Assembly (NCBI RefSeq): GCF_004135365.1
Contig: NZ_CP035492.1
Coordinates: 930,001-994,000, forward strand
DNA length: 64,000 nucleotides
Direction: 5' to 3'
Origin: Paenibacillus protaetiae
Lineage (GTDB): Bacteria > Bacillota > Bacilli > Paenibacillales > Paenibacillaceae
How positions within the stretch are numbered: the stretch's first letter is position 1; every line of letters begins with the position of its first letter. The notes beneath the pieces are model-generated. The model was not told the origin of the DNA, did no database searches, and was given only the letters and a program-made list of their open reading frames with translations. Below are positions 27,212-36,194 of this stretch, in pieces. The position numbers were made by a program, and so were the translations under genes.

Positions 27212-27262
27212 AAAAGGTCCTTTTACGCCATGTGTAAATGTGGTGTAAAGGGGCCTTTTTTC
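27212..27262 (+). terminator. Intrinsic terminator after the serine hydrolase
   Basis: AAAAGGTCCTTTTACGCCA pairs imperfectly with TGGTGTAAAGGGGCCTTTT around an 8-base loop and is followed by more T. It precedes a 160-base non-coding stretch before the secreted-protein gene. Confidence 0.75.
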
Positions 27263-27425
27263 ATTTTGTTTCTGCGGAAGAGGGGGCGGGAATAACGAAT
27301 TTTGCGCTTTTCCATGAATAGCAAACTCGAATTGTCGGGAATGGTGCAACTTTTTGCCTGGTTTAGCGTCTATATGATGTTGGGCGTTGTCTATTTTTCT
27401 ACTATACATATAAAAGGAGAGAAAA

Positions 27426-29408
27426 ATGTTTAGGAAATTCAACTTAGCGATGCTAGCTGCAGTCCTCGTATTTTCGGCATCATCATCCTGGTCTGCGCAT
27501 GCCGCAGCCGCTGGCAGCGGAACGGGGAAAGATAAGCTCGTATTACTGCAAAATTCAAAAACGATCATTCATAACGGAACTGCTTACCAGGCGGTTCAGG
27601 CGTTGTCTGAACAAAACGGCGTGACTTATGTACCGCTTCGCACGATGGCTGAACAGCTGTATTCGAACTTGGCTTATGATGCCTCCACCAAAGAATACGT
27701 TGTATCCTACGGGCAATCACAGCTTCGCTATTCGATCGGCAAAGCGGGTTATTTATATAACGGCGAATACCGGAATGACGTGCTTGGCACGCCTTATTTG
27801 CTGAATGGATCTCTTATGATTCCAGTCCGCACCTTGCTTAAGCCATACGGCATGACGCTTGCGCTTAATAAGGAAGCGAAGACGATTGAACTTGCCTGGT
27901 ACGTTAAACCGATTGCGGAATTTACCGTATCTCCGGGTACGATCTACGAAGGCGAAACCGAAGTGGCTTACATGAGCAAGCCGCGCCATCCGCTTCACCT
28001 TGGCATTATTGATGAGAAGTGGGAAGGCAAACAGCAAGTATTTGATTCGAAAGGCACCTATACAGTTACCCATTGGGTTGAAGATACGAATGGCGTATGG
28101 AGCGATCCCTATTCTGTCGTAGTGAAGGTGGAGCGGCTGAACCAGCCTCCGGAAGCTCTGTTCGAAACAAACAAAGCCGTGTACCAAATGGGCGAGCCGA
28201 TTACGTACACGAATAAAAGCTTCGACGAAGAAGACGGTACGGTCTTAACCGAATCGTGGTCCAATAAAGCAGATGCTTTCTTTGAACCGGGCGAGCAGAC
28301 GATCTCGCTTACGGTAACCGACTCCAAGGGTCTTCAAAGCACGTATGATCAGACGATTACGATTTCGAATACAACGATGTACACCAAACCGGAATTTGAC
28401 CTGCTGTTTACGAAGCAAGGAGATAAAATTGCTGTTGACGGCGCCGGTGTGCTGACGCTCCCGGTTATTACGTACGCTTCCTTGAACAACTACGGGCAAC
28501 AGACACTGATCCGCGACAATGCGCCGGAAACGATTACCGAGGAAGGCGTTTATTATACGGATACGGCTAACGGCAATGTCCGCCTGTTCGGCCATCATCA
28601 GAATGAGCGAGACAATGCGGTTCGCACTTATATTGTCGTGACGAATAATAACAAGCAGGATGCCACTTTAACGGTTGACCGGACAGGCATCGGCGGCCCT
28701 TCTACTGCAGCCGGCGCCGGCAAAACGGCCGGCAATAACTATTTGAACGCCCGGACGAAACCGTCGTTAAATCAAAAAACGGTCATTCCGGCGGGGCAAA
28801 GCCGTCTTGTATTGCCGGAGCTGAGCAACAAATCGATCAATCCTGGCCAGATCATAACTTATTATGCAGATGTGAACACAACGGCGCCGCTGAAGTTCAG
28901 CATCGTCATTGTCGACAAAGATAAAGACCCGCTAGCGGCGCTTCCGAACCTTCCGGTGCTTCCTTATGACGGCAAACATTCGCGCGGAACGTTTGAGCTG
29001 GCTAACCGGACGATCAACATTTCCGATACGATTGGCGGCAAGCCTTCCCGCATGGTATTAACCGATAATAAGCTTGATTTGTTTATGAGCGGCATTGACA
29101 GCGTCAGCGGCAACCAAATGACCAATACCGGCAACTATGGCATGATGTACATCATTACGCTGCGCCAAGTGCTCCCTCATACGCTTATAGCGATTAATCC
29201 AAGGGGCGGATTCTACGCCGGTTCGTTCCTGATCAACAACAAAATGGTTTACGCGCCGAACAGCGGCGTATTGGCAACCTCTAGCGAAGCGGGCGTGTTG
29301 TACCGGACTGGCGACAACAGCGAGACGGTAACAATCGCTTTTACACCGGCATCCGGCAGCAACCTGCCGATCAGCTTCCTGTTCCTGCCGCTTCCGGACA
29401 AAAAATAA
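27426..29408 (+). CDS. Secreted protein with copper-amine-oxidase N-domain and PKD-like domains
   Basis: A 660-residue exported protein. A signal peptide occupies residues 1-27 (basic MFRKF, hydrophobic LAMLAAVLVFSAS, AHA cleavage site). A copper-amine-oxidase N-terminal (stalk) domain spans about 38-155, with GVTYVPLRTMAEQL and GSLMIPVRTLLKPYG repeats. One or two Ig/PKD-like domains follow (about 160-315, with EDTNGVWSDPYSVVVKVE and FEPGEQTISLTVTDSKG). The last 340 residues form an unassigned beta-rich region. ATG 27426 has AAAAGGAGAG. No sorting signal is seen, so it is probably released or wall-associated. No catalytic oxidase domain is present. Confidence 0.85.
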   Translation: MFRKFNLAMLAAVLVFSASSSWSAHAAAAGSGTGKDKLVLLQNSKTIIHNGTAYQAVQALSEQNGVTYVPLRTMAEQLYSNLAYDASTKEYVVSYGQSQLRYSIGKAGYLYNGEYRNDVLGTPYLLNGSLMIPVRTLLKPYGMTLALNKEAKTIELAWYVKPIAEFTVSPGTIYEGETEVAYMSKPRHPLHLGIIDEKWEGKQQVFDSKGTYTVTHWVEDTNGVWSDPYSVVVKVERLNQPPEALFETNKAVYQMGEPITYTNKSFDEEDGTVLTESWSNKADAFFEPGEQTISLTVTDSKGLQSTYDQTITISNTTMYTKPEFDLLFTKQGDKIAVDGAGVLTLPVITYASLNNYGQQTLIRDNAPETITEEGVYYTDTANGNVRLFGHHQNERDNAVRTYIVVTNNNKQDATLTVDRTGIGGPSTAAGAGKTAGNNYLNARTKPSLNQKTVIPAGQSRLVLPELSNKSINPGQIITYYADVNTTAPLKFSIVIVDKDKDPLAALPNLPVLPYDGKHSRGTFELANRTINISDTIGGKPSRMVLTDNKLDLFMSGIDSVSGNQMTNTGNYGMMYIITLRQVLPHTLIAINPRGGFYAGSFLINNKMVYAPNSGVLATSSEAGVLYRTGDNSETVTIAFTPASGSNLPISFLFLPLPDKK

Positions 29409-29435
29409 ACCTGCACTTATTAAATACTTCTGTTC

Positions 29436-29470
29436 AAAAGCTCAATGCCATCGTGCATTGAGCTTTTTTT
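29436..29470 (+). terminator. Intrinsic terminator after the secreted-protein gene
   Basis: AAAAGCTCAATGC and GCATTGAGCTTTT form a near-perfect stem with a short loop, followed by several more T. Confidence 0.88.
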
Positions 29471-29516
29471 GTGCTGCGGGCCAATCGTTTATGTCATAAA
29501 ATATTACACAAATCTA

Positions 29517-29545
29517 TTGCGAACGGCAAGTGGGTGGCTTATTAT
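29517..29545 (+). promoter_or_regulatory. Predicted SigA promoter for pucR
   Basis: TTGCGA and TATTAT are separated by exactly 17 bases. The -10 box lies about 100 bases upstream of the pucR start, leaving a leader that includes TTTTGGTTGGC. This recalls part of a PucR box but is not a full match. Confidence 0.55.
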
Positions 29546-29648
29546 GTAAGATAATATAACACAAATTGAATGCCATTTTGGTTGGCTGACCTTTTTGAAG
29601 CATGATTTTAAACTTTACAGGTTAACGCCCGCACGGAGGTGCCGTTTC

Positions 29649-31282
29649 ATGTACTTTACAATTGAACAGGCATTGCAGGTACATCCATTGTCGGAAGCCA
29701 AAATCGTGGCAGGCGGCGCAGGGAAAAAACGGATCATCCGGTCCGTAAATGTGATGGATGCCCCGATATTACGGAGTGGATCAAAGAAGGGGAACTGCTG
29801 CTGACGACAGCCTATTTGCTGAAGGATGATATAGCCATGGCGAATGAGCTGCTGATTAAGCTGAATCAATGCGGCTGCGCAGGCCTTGGAATCAAGCTGG
29901 GCCGTTTCTGGCAAGCTATTCCAGAGGAGCTGGTCGATACAGCTAATCGGTTAGGTTTTCCGCTGCTGGAGCTGCCTTATCCGTTTACGTTCTCCGATCA
30001 GATGAAAGGTTTATTCCGAGCCGAAATGAAGCGCAATACCGGCATCATGCAAGAGGTGCTGGACAAACAAATGCGGCTTATGCGGTTTGCGCTAAAATCC
30101 GATAACATCGGCCAGCTGTTTGACGATGTCTCTGAAGTCATCGGCGTACCGATGGCGGTAGTAGGCTCGCGCGGACAAATGCTGTACAATTGTTCGCCTG
30201 TGCTGGATGGGCAGCTGCTTGCGAACTGGCCGTGGCCCACCCATCACAAATGGATGAAAACAAGCGAATGGCAGGCTTTCTGCGTGCCGCTTATGAAGCA
30301 GGAACGGTGTACGGGATTTGTGCTGTTTTTTAATCCGCAGCTGTTTTTGTCCAGTATGGAGGAAAGTTTATATTCACAGGCAGCGGAGCTGCTGTCATTT
30401 CATATGAACTTTAATTACGAGGATTATTTCGAGCTGTCCGTACAAAAGGATTTTGGTCTGCTGATCAAACGTTATTTGCGCAACGGCCTGCCGATTGACC
30501 AGGTAATTGATTACGCGCGCCGCTGGGAGATTGATTTGTTTGAACATTCGTACCGCTGTGTGCTGACCGATTTTCCGCAGGAAAACTTTGCGCTTTCGCG
30601 TGCCGATAAGCTGGAGAAGCTGAAGAGCGAATTTCTAAGCCATGCCCGCCTGCAGCATCAGAAAGGAATGCATCTGCTGATGGAGGAAGGGCTTCTGTCG
30701 GTATTTCCGGAAAGCGATGCCGGCAGCAAAGAAGAGGAAGAGCTGGAGGCGGCGCTCCTGGCATGCTTAACAGCCGGAACAGGGCCGGATGGCGTTATGC
30801 CTACGGCGGCGATGAGCAGCCGCAAAAAAACGCCGGAGCAGCTGTACGAAGCGTTTGACGAATGCCGGCAGTCCCGGCGGCTTTCAGCCGATTGGGGAGC
30901 GGGGCTGCCCATTATTAAATTTGAAACGATGGACCTCGCTTTTTTGTTCGAACATGTATCCAGGGAACGGATGGAAGCCTTCTGCGAGCGATGGCTGGGC
31001 GGGCTCATTAATAAAGATCCGGAATATGCCGGCGAAATGCTCCATACGCTTGAAACGTATTTGGAACAAGACGGCCAGCTGAACGAAACGGCCAAGAGGC
31101 TCTTTATCCACCGGAATACGGCAACGTACCGGATTGAGAAGCTGAGCGAAATTTTGGATGTTGATTTTAAAAAAATGAACGATTTGCTGCGGCTGAAAAT
31201 TGCGTTTTTATTCCGGCGTATATTAAGCCGCGGCCAGCCGGCGAAAAAAACGAAAGAAGCCGCCGGGCAGAAAGGACGTTAA
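29649..31282 (+). pseudogene. pucR: PucR-family transcriptional regulator, frameshifted near its start
   Basis: Regulator of purine catabolism. The N-terminal PucR domain begins MYFTIEQALQVHPLSEAKIV and should continue through DAPDITEWIKEGELLLTTAYL. The frame is lost at 29761-29765, where one base appears to be missing after CCCC. From 29770 the rest is open in another frame, with GVPMAVVGSRGQM in the middle and the PucR C-terminal helix-turn-helix LNETAKRLFIHRNTATYRIE. Restoring one base gives about 544 residues, a normal length. It heads the purine island and stops 4 bases before the deaminase gene. An internal ATG 29816 could produce a shortened protein. Confidence 0.88.
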
Positions 31283-31286
31283 AGCG

Positions 31287-32612
31287 ATGGCTACCACTTT
31301 AATCCGTAACGCGACGATTGTAACGATGAACCGTAATGACGACATTTTGCAGGGCGATGTAAGGATCGAGGGCGCGACGATTACGCAAATCGGCGCGGGG
31401 CTGGACGGTTCATCCGCCGATCGCATTATTGATGCAGGCGGCAAGGTGCTGCTGCCGGGTTTTGTGCAAACGCATATCCATTTATGTCAAACGCTGTTCC
31501 GCGGTCGGGCGGACGATTTGGCGCTGATCGACTGGCTGCGCAAGCGGATATGGCCGCTGGAGGCGGCGCACAGCGAGGACTCGGTGTATTATTCAGCGCT
31601 GCTCGGGATTGGGGAGCTGATTCGGAGCGGGACAACCACGATTCTTGACATGGAGACCGTCCACCACACGGAAGCTGCTTTTCAAGCTATTCTCGAGAGC
31701 GGAATCCGTGCTTTTTCCGGCAAAGTCATGATGGATTACGGCACGGAGGTGCCGCTGGCCCTGCAGGAGAAAACATCCGATTCGCTGGAGCAAAGCGTCC
31801 GTCTGCTGGAGCAGTGGCACGGCAAAGGGAGCGGAAAAATCCAATACGCGTTTTGCCCGCGATTTGTCGTGTCATGCACGGAGGAGCTGCTGGTTGGCGT
31901 AAGGGATTTGTCGGAGCAATACGGCGTGAAGGTGCATACCCATGCCTCGGAAAACCTGGGCGAGATCGAAATCGTCGAATCGGAACGCGGCATGCGCAAC
32001 GTAGTTTATTTGGATCATATCGGCTTGGCAAAGCCTAATTTGATATTAGCGCATAGCATTTGGCTTGATGATGAGGAGAAACGGATTATTAAGGAGCGGG
32101 GGGTGAAAGTCACTCATTGCCCGGGTTCCAACTTGAAGCTCGCCTCCGGCGTCGCCCAAATTCCGGCATTGCTCGAAAGCGGCGTTACAGTAGGCATCGG
32201 GGCGGACGGAGCGCCCTGCAACAACAACCTGGATATGTTTCAGGAAATGCGGCTGACCGCTTTTATCCAAAAAGTACAGCATGGACCTACGGTTATGAAC
32301 GCAAAACAAGTGCTGCGGATGGCCACGATGGGCGGGGCTGAGGTGCTTGGGATGGAGAAGCAGATCGGCAGCATTGAAGTGGGCAAGCTGGCTGACCTGC
32401 AGCTGCTGGATCTGGAAGATTTCCACGTATACCCGTCATTTGATGCGGATTGGTATTCCCGTATCGTCTATGCGGCGACACGCGGCGACGTGGATACCGT
32501 CTTGATTGGCGGAGATGTTGTAATGCAGAACCGGATAATGACTACCATTGATAAACCGCTTGTACTGAAAGAAGCCGACCAAGCGCTCCGCAGGCTGCTC
32601 GAAAGGCTGTAG
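31287..32612 (+). CDS. Amidohydrolase of the 5'-deoxyadenosine/guanine deaminase group
   Basis: A 441-residue TrpR/AtzA/MtaD-type metal-dependent amidohydrolase. Metal ligands are seen at QTHIHLCQTLFRGRADD (HxH), VKVHTHASEN, LAHSIW, and GIGADGAPCNNNLDMFQEM (Asp ligand). Close families deaminate 5'-deoxyadenosine, S-adenosylhomocysteine or guanine. The purine island suggests a purine base or nucleoside, possibly guanine to xanthine. ATG 31287 is 4 bases after pucR, with AGAAAGGACG upstream, so it is probably co-transcribed with pucR. The exact substrate is inference. Confidence 0.82.
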   Translation: MATTLIRNATIVTMNRNDDILQGDVRIEGATITQIGAGLDGSSADRIIDAGGKVLLPGFVQTHIHLCQTLFRGRADDLALIDWLRKRIWPLEAAHSEDSVYYSALLGIGELIRSGTTTILDMETVHHTEAAFQAILESGIRAFSGKVMMDYGTEVPLALQEKTSDSLEQSVRLLEQWHGKGSGKIQYAFCPRFVVSCTEELLVGVRDLSEQYGVKVHTHASENLGEIEIVESERGMRNVVYLDHIGLAKPNLILAHSIWLDDEEKRIIKERGVKVTHCPGSNLKLASGVAQIPALLESGVTVGIGADGAPCNNNLDMFQEMRLTAFIQKVQHGPTVMNAKQVLRMATMGGAEVLGMEKQIGSIEVGKLADLQLLDLEDFHVYPSFDADWYSRIVYAATRGDVDTVLIGGDVVMQNRIMTTIDKPLVLKEADQALRRLLERL

Positions 32613-32713
32613 GCTGCAAGCTGCTTGGCAAAGCCAAGCAGAGCCGGCTGAAGGCATTGTCTGCGACGGTTCCATTGCGGATTAGACTTCTGTGAAAGAG
32701 GGGAGAAAGGTCT

Positions 32714-33907
32714 ATGGATATGCACCGGCTTTTGCAGGAGTTGGAACGAACCTCGCAGCCTGGCGTTCTGGCGACCATAATCGGGGTTGCAGGGCACGCA
32801 TACCGGAAACAGGGAAGCGCGATGCTGCTTCTGGCCGATGGTTCCAAACGGGGAAGCATCAGTCCGGGCTGCTTGGAAAATGATCTGCAAGCGCGTGTGC
32901 CGGAGCTGCTCGATGCCGGGCTTCCGTACAAGATCCGCTATAATATGCAGCCGGAAGAAGATGCCGTATGGGGCGAGACGGTTGGCTGCGGCGGCGTGAT
33001 TGACATTTTGCTTGAACCCCTTCAAGAACCGCTGCCTGTCTTGCTGAAAGACGCTAAGCAAAGGCTGGATTGCGGAGACATTGTCCGATTGTCTCGAACG
33101 ATCGGCGAAGCCGGCATCCGTTATCGGCTTTCCAGCTTGCCTGCGGATGGGACGCCAATGGCGGCTGTATACGCAGAACGCAAAGCGGAACAAAGCTTGC
33201 AGCCTCATGGAGGCGAAAACTTGCTGCAAGGCGAAGGCGAAGAGGAGCCGGCAATGTCCTTGGATCACTCCTCGGCTGTCGCCGAGACGGAGACAGTTGT
33301 CACGCTGGATTGGAGACCGCAGCCCCGGCTAATCATGTTTGGGGCAGGGGACGATGCCATACCCGTTCACCGGCTTGCCGCTTTAAGCGGATTTCGGGTC
33401 ACGGTCGTAGACTGGCGGCCGTCTTTAGTAACAGAAGAGCGTTTCCCGGATGCCGAACGTATCACAGCCGGGTTATATACAGACGCAGCCGTCATAATCA
33501 AACCATCCGATTTCGTGCTGATTTGCAGCCATCAGCTCGAACGGGACCGTTTATTTATCCAGACGGCTCTTGAAGCGGGCGTTTCGTATATCGGAGTAGT
33601 CGGGTCGCGCAAGCGTATTGCCATGCTGTTTGGAGACGGAAAGCTGCCATCAGCCGTTCATGCGCCGGTTGGACTCCCGATTGGCGCGGACGGTCCTTCT
33701 GAAATTGCAGTCAGCATTGCTGCGGAGCTGATTTCCGTTTATCGCGCTTCACAAGCTGCTTGGAGAAAGGAGGCGAATGGCCGTGAAATTGTCCGTCATC
33801 TATTTGGCGGCCGGTCAAAGCCGGAGGATGGGGAAGCCGAAGCTGAACTTGGAGCTGGCGGACGGCGTGACGCTGGGCAGTTTGGCGCTTCATGCTCTCT
33901 CGGTTAA
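32714..33907 (+). CDS. pucA: XdhC/CoxF-family xanthine dehydrogenase accessory protein
   Basis: Factor that loads sulfurated molybdenum cofactor into xanthine dehydrogenase. The N-terminal XdhC domain (residues 1-105, GVLATIIGVAGHAYRKQGSA and GCGGVIDILLEPL) and the Rossmann-like C-terminal domain (about 195-345, RLIMFGAGDDAIPVHRLAAL, GVVGSRKRIAMLF) are both present. The visible frame runs 130 bases into pucB with a low-quality tail after SIAAELISVYRAS. A stop at 33784-33786 in the next frame would end it with the short overlap seen at other junctions here, so a missing base near 33760 is possible but not proven. Confidence 0.85.
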   Translation: MDMHRLLQELERTSQPGVLATIIGVAGHAYRKQGSAMLLLADGSKRGSISPGCLENDLQARVPELLDAGLPYKIRYNMQPEEDAVWGETVGCGGVIDILLEPLQEPLPVLLKDAKQRLDCGDIVRLSRTIGEAGIRYRLSSLPADGTPMAAVYAERKAEQSLQPHGGENLLQGEGEEEPAMSLDHSSAVAETETVVTLDWRPQPRLIMFGAGDDAIPVHRLAALSGFRVTVVDWRPSLVTEERFPDAERITAGLYTDAAVIIKPSDFVLICSHQLERDRLFIQTALEAGVSYIGVVGSRKRIAMLFGDGKLPSAVHAPVGLPIGADGPSEIAVSIAAELISVYRASQAAWRKEANGREIVRHLFGGRSKPEDGEAEAELGAGGRRDAGQFGASCSLG

Positions 33908-34625
33908 TGCTTCCTCCACAGCCGGATTGCCGGACGCCGTTATTCCAACTGCCGCCCACTCGGGCTGCACAGCAGGATCTAGCGTCTTATCCGCGGGTGC
34001 TCCCTCTGTTAATAGCTTATCCGACCTCATTATCGTCGCTAGACCTGATGACGATATGCGCTGGCTTCCATCAATCTATCGTAATGGGATATATTCATGT
34101 CAGACAAATACCTATCCGCAATTGGGAGTAAAATTGCATAAATCAGTCAGCTATATGGGAGATATTGATGCTGAGCTTCTGCTGCCGCAATATGCATCTG
34201 TCCGTATTATCCGCTGCCCGGATGCGCATTTAGGCATGTCGCATTCGATCCGAAGCGGCCTGGCAGCCGCAGCGGAGGGGCAGCCTGATGCGGTTTTAAT
34301 AGCGCTGGCCGATCAGCCGTTTATTCCGCATCGGCACATCGAAATGTTGATTGAAGCGTTTAATGATTCCGGCGCTCATTTTGCAGCTACTGCAAACCGG
34401 GAAGGAATTGCGATGCCGCCCGCCATATTCGGCCGACGGCTGTTTCCGGCGTTGGAGCGGCTGGAGGGCGATGCCGGCGCACGGAAATTGTTATCTGACG
34501 CGAGCAATGCCGGTGTTTTTGTTCCCGCTCTGAAAGATGAATGGCTGATGGACATTGATGATCCTGACAGCTTCAAACTGGCAGCAGATCTGTATTCCAA
34601 AAGCATGCAAATCCCCGATTCATAA
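33777..34625 (+). CDS. pucB: MobA-like nucleotidyltransferase for molybdenum cofactor (PucB type)
   Basis: NTP-transferase that likely attaches CMP or GMP to molybdopterin for xanthine dehydrogenase. The N-terminal VIYLAAGQSRRMGKPKLNLE is the nucleotide-binding signature, and DAVLIALADQPFIPHRHIE and GNAGVFVPALKDEWLMDIDD-like segments follow. Its 282 residues exceed the usual ~200: an extra 60-70 residues of low-conservation sequence (about residues 40-110, SVNASSTAGLPDAVIPTAAH onward) splits the core between LGSLALHAL and the RPDDD motif. ATG 33777 is preceded by AAAGGAGGCGA. It is followed by a terminator. Confidence 0.88.
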   Translation: MAVKLSVIYLAAGQSRRMGKPKLNLELADGVTLGSLALHALSVNASSTAGLPDAVIPTAAHSGCTAGSSVLSAGAPSVNSLSDLIIVARPDDDMRWLPSIYRNGIYSCQTNTYPQLGVKLHKSVSYMGDIDAELLLPQYASVRIIRCPDAHLGMSHSIRSGLAAAAEGQPDAVLIALADQPFIPHRHIEMLIEAFNDSGAHFAATANREGIAMPPAIFGRRLFPALERLEGDAGARKLLSDASNAGVFVPALKDEWLMDIDDPDSFKLAADLYSKSMQIPDS

Positions 34626-34666
34626 CCGTGAATCGCCTCGGATCAGTTATTAATGCTATTTACGCC

Positions 34667-34702
34667 AAAGCAGCGCCGCCAAACCGGAAGCGCTGCTTTT
34701 TT
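34667..34702 (+). terminator. Intrinsic terminator after pucB
   Basis: AAAGCAGCGC and GCGCTGCTTT form a 10 bp perfect stem with a 13-base loop and a run of six T. The 214 bases that follow, up to the BMP lipoprotein gene, hold a TATAAT at 34815-34820 without a good -35 box. This suggests activator-dependent transcription. No purine-riboswitch core was found there. Confidence 0.85.
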
Positions 34703-34916
34703 ATTTGCGGAAGTAACTTGCTCATTTTTGCCAGCGCTCAATTAAGTGTGCGGAATTCTAACATAAAGTGCATGACGCACAATGAACAAGGATCGTTTTA
34801 TACACCAAAAACAATATAATGTAAGGTTAGTTGACGCGTGTTGCCTTCCACCTTATATTGGGAATACATCAACGGCTGAGGCCAAGGTGAAATAAAGAGA
34901 ATCGGGGAGGAACGGT

Positions 34917-36101
34917 ATGAAACGTCTTCGTAAACGATGGACAATGGGGTTCTCACTATTATTGCTGACAGTGCTTGTATTATCGGCCTGTTCGAACAGC
35001 AATTCCGGCAGCGGCGGAAACAGTTCAGCATCGCCGTCGCCGACAGCATCGGCAGAAGCATCTGCGGATACATCGGCTTCACCATCCGGGGAACCGGGCA
35101 AAGGAATTGCTAATCCGCGAGTAGCATTCGTGTACATCGGGCCTCCGGGCGACGGCGGCTGGACGTTCGAGCACGACAACGGACGGAAGTACATGGAGGA
35201 GCAGCTTGGGGTTAAAGCGGACACCGTAGAAAACGTGCCGGAAAGCGCGGACGCAGAGCGTGTCATTACTGAGCTCGCGCAAAATCATGACATTATCTTT
35301 ACGACGAGTTACGGCTATATGGATCCAACGCTGAATGTCGCCAAAAAGTTCCCGAAAGTCATCTTTATGCATGCCGCAGGCTATAAGACTGCGGACAATA
35401 TGGGCACATACTTCGGCAAAAACTATGAAGGCAGCTACTTAAGCGGTATTGCAGCCGGCAAAACGACGAAATCGAACAAAATCGGTTATGTCGGCGCTTT
35501 CCCGATTCCGGAAGTAATTTATAACATCAACGCCTTTACGCTTGGCGTACAAAGTGTAAACCCGGACGCCACCGTAAGCGTCGTTTGGACCAATACATGG
35601 TACGACCCAACGACGGAACGGCAAGCGGCTGTCAGCTTACTTGACAAGGGCGCTGATGTATTGCTCGCTTACCAAGATTCACCAGCGACGCTGCAAGCAG
35701 CAGCTGAACGTGGAGCCAAAGCTGGCGGCAATGATTCTGACATGACGAGATTTGCACCTGACGCTTATCTGACAAACCCGATTTGGAACTGGGGGCCATA
35801 TTACACGAAGGTAGTGAAATCCGTCATGGACGGCACTTGGACCAACGAACAATATTCCGGCGGATTTGAAGACGGAATGGTTGATATCGCGCCGCTTGGA
35901 CCAAGCATTCCGGAAGAAACGAAAAAACTGGTGGAAGATGCGAAAACCAAAATCAAATCCGGCGAACTGAATGTGTTCTCAGGTCCGATTTATGACCAAT
36001 CCGGCGCGGTGAAAGTCGAAGACGGCAAAACCCTTTCGCTGGACGACATCCTGGTGATGGACTGGTTCGTAAAAGGCGTTGACGGCAAAACCCAGCAATA
36101 A
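34917..36101 (+). CDS. BMP-family nucleoside-binding lipoprotein
   Basis: Substrate-binding component of a nucleoside ABC importer (basic membrane protein family). A lipoprotein signal runs over residues 1-22 with lipobox LSAC, followed by a Ser/Ala/Pro-rich linker (about 23-58). The BMP core starts at RVAFVYIGPPGDGGWTFEHD; GSYLSGIAAGKTTKSNKIGY and TNPIWNWGPYYTKVV are characteristic. It has 394 residues. ATG 34917 follows GGGGAGGAACGG. The downstream ATPase and two permeases complete the transporter. The purine island suggests purine nucleosides or oxypurines as cargo. Confidence 0.92.
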   Translation: MKRLRKRWTMGFSLLLLTVLVLSACSNSNSGSGGNSSASPSPTASAEASADTSASPSGEPGKGIANPRVAFVYIGPPGDGGWTFEHDNGRKYMEEQLGVKADTVENVPESADAERVITELAQNHDIIFTTSYGYMDPTLNVAKKFPKVIFMHAAGYKTADNMGTYFGKNYEGSYLSGIAAGKTTKSNKIGYVGAFPIPEVIYNINAFTLGVQSVNPDATVSVVWTNTWYDPTTERQAAVSLLDKGADVLLAYQDSPATLQAAAERGAKAGGNDSDMTRFAPDAYLTNPIWNWGPYYTKVVKSVMDGTWTNEQYSGGFEDGMVDIAPLGPSIPEETKKLVEDAKTKIKSGELNVFSGPIYDQSGAVKVEDGKTLSLDDILVMDWFVKGVDGKTQQ

Positions 36102-36131
36102 TAACCGGTTAGCCATGATACAGCAGCAGCC

Positions 36132-36165
36132 GCCAACAAATCCCTTATCCAAGGGATTTGTTGGC
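36132..36165 (+). promoter_or_regulatory. Strong intercistronic hairpin between lipoprotein and ATPase genes
   Basis: GCCAACAAATCCCTT and AAGGGATTTGTTGGC form a perfect 15 bp stem with an ATCC loop. No proper T run follows (TTACTTATG). It is better explained as an mRNA-stabilising or partial-termination hairpin that keeps the binding protein more abundant than the membrane components. Confidence 0.7.
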
Positions 36166-36194
36166 TTACTTATGAAGGAGAGGGGCGCTTATCC

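Noticed and set aside
34703-34916. Purine riboswitch upstream of the nucleoside-binding lipoprotein gene
   Set aside because: I looked for the conserved purine-aptamer core and found neither it nor a matching terminator/anti-terminator pair. Only a TATAAT with no good -35 box is present.
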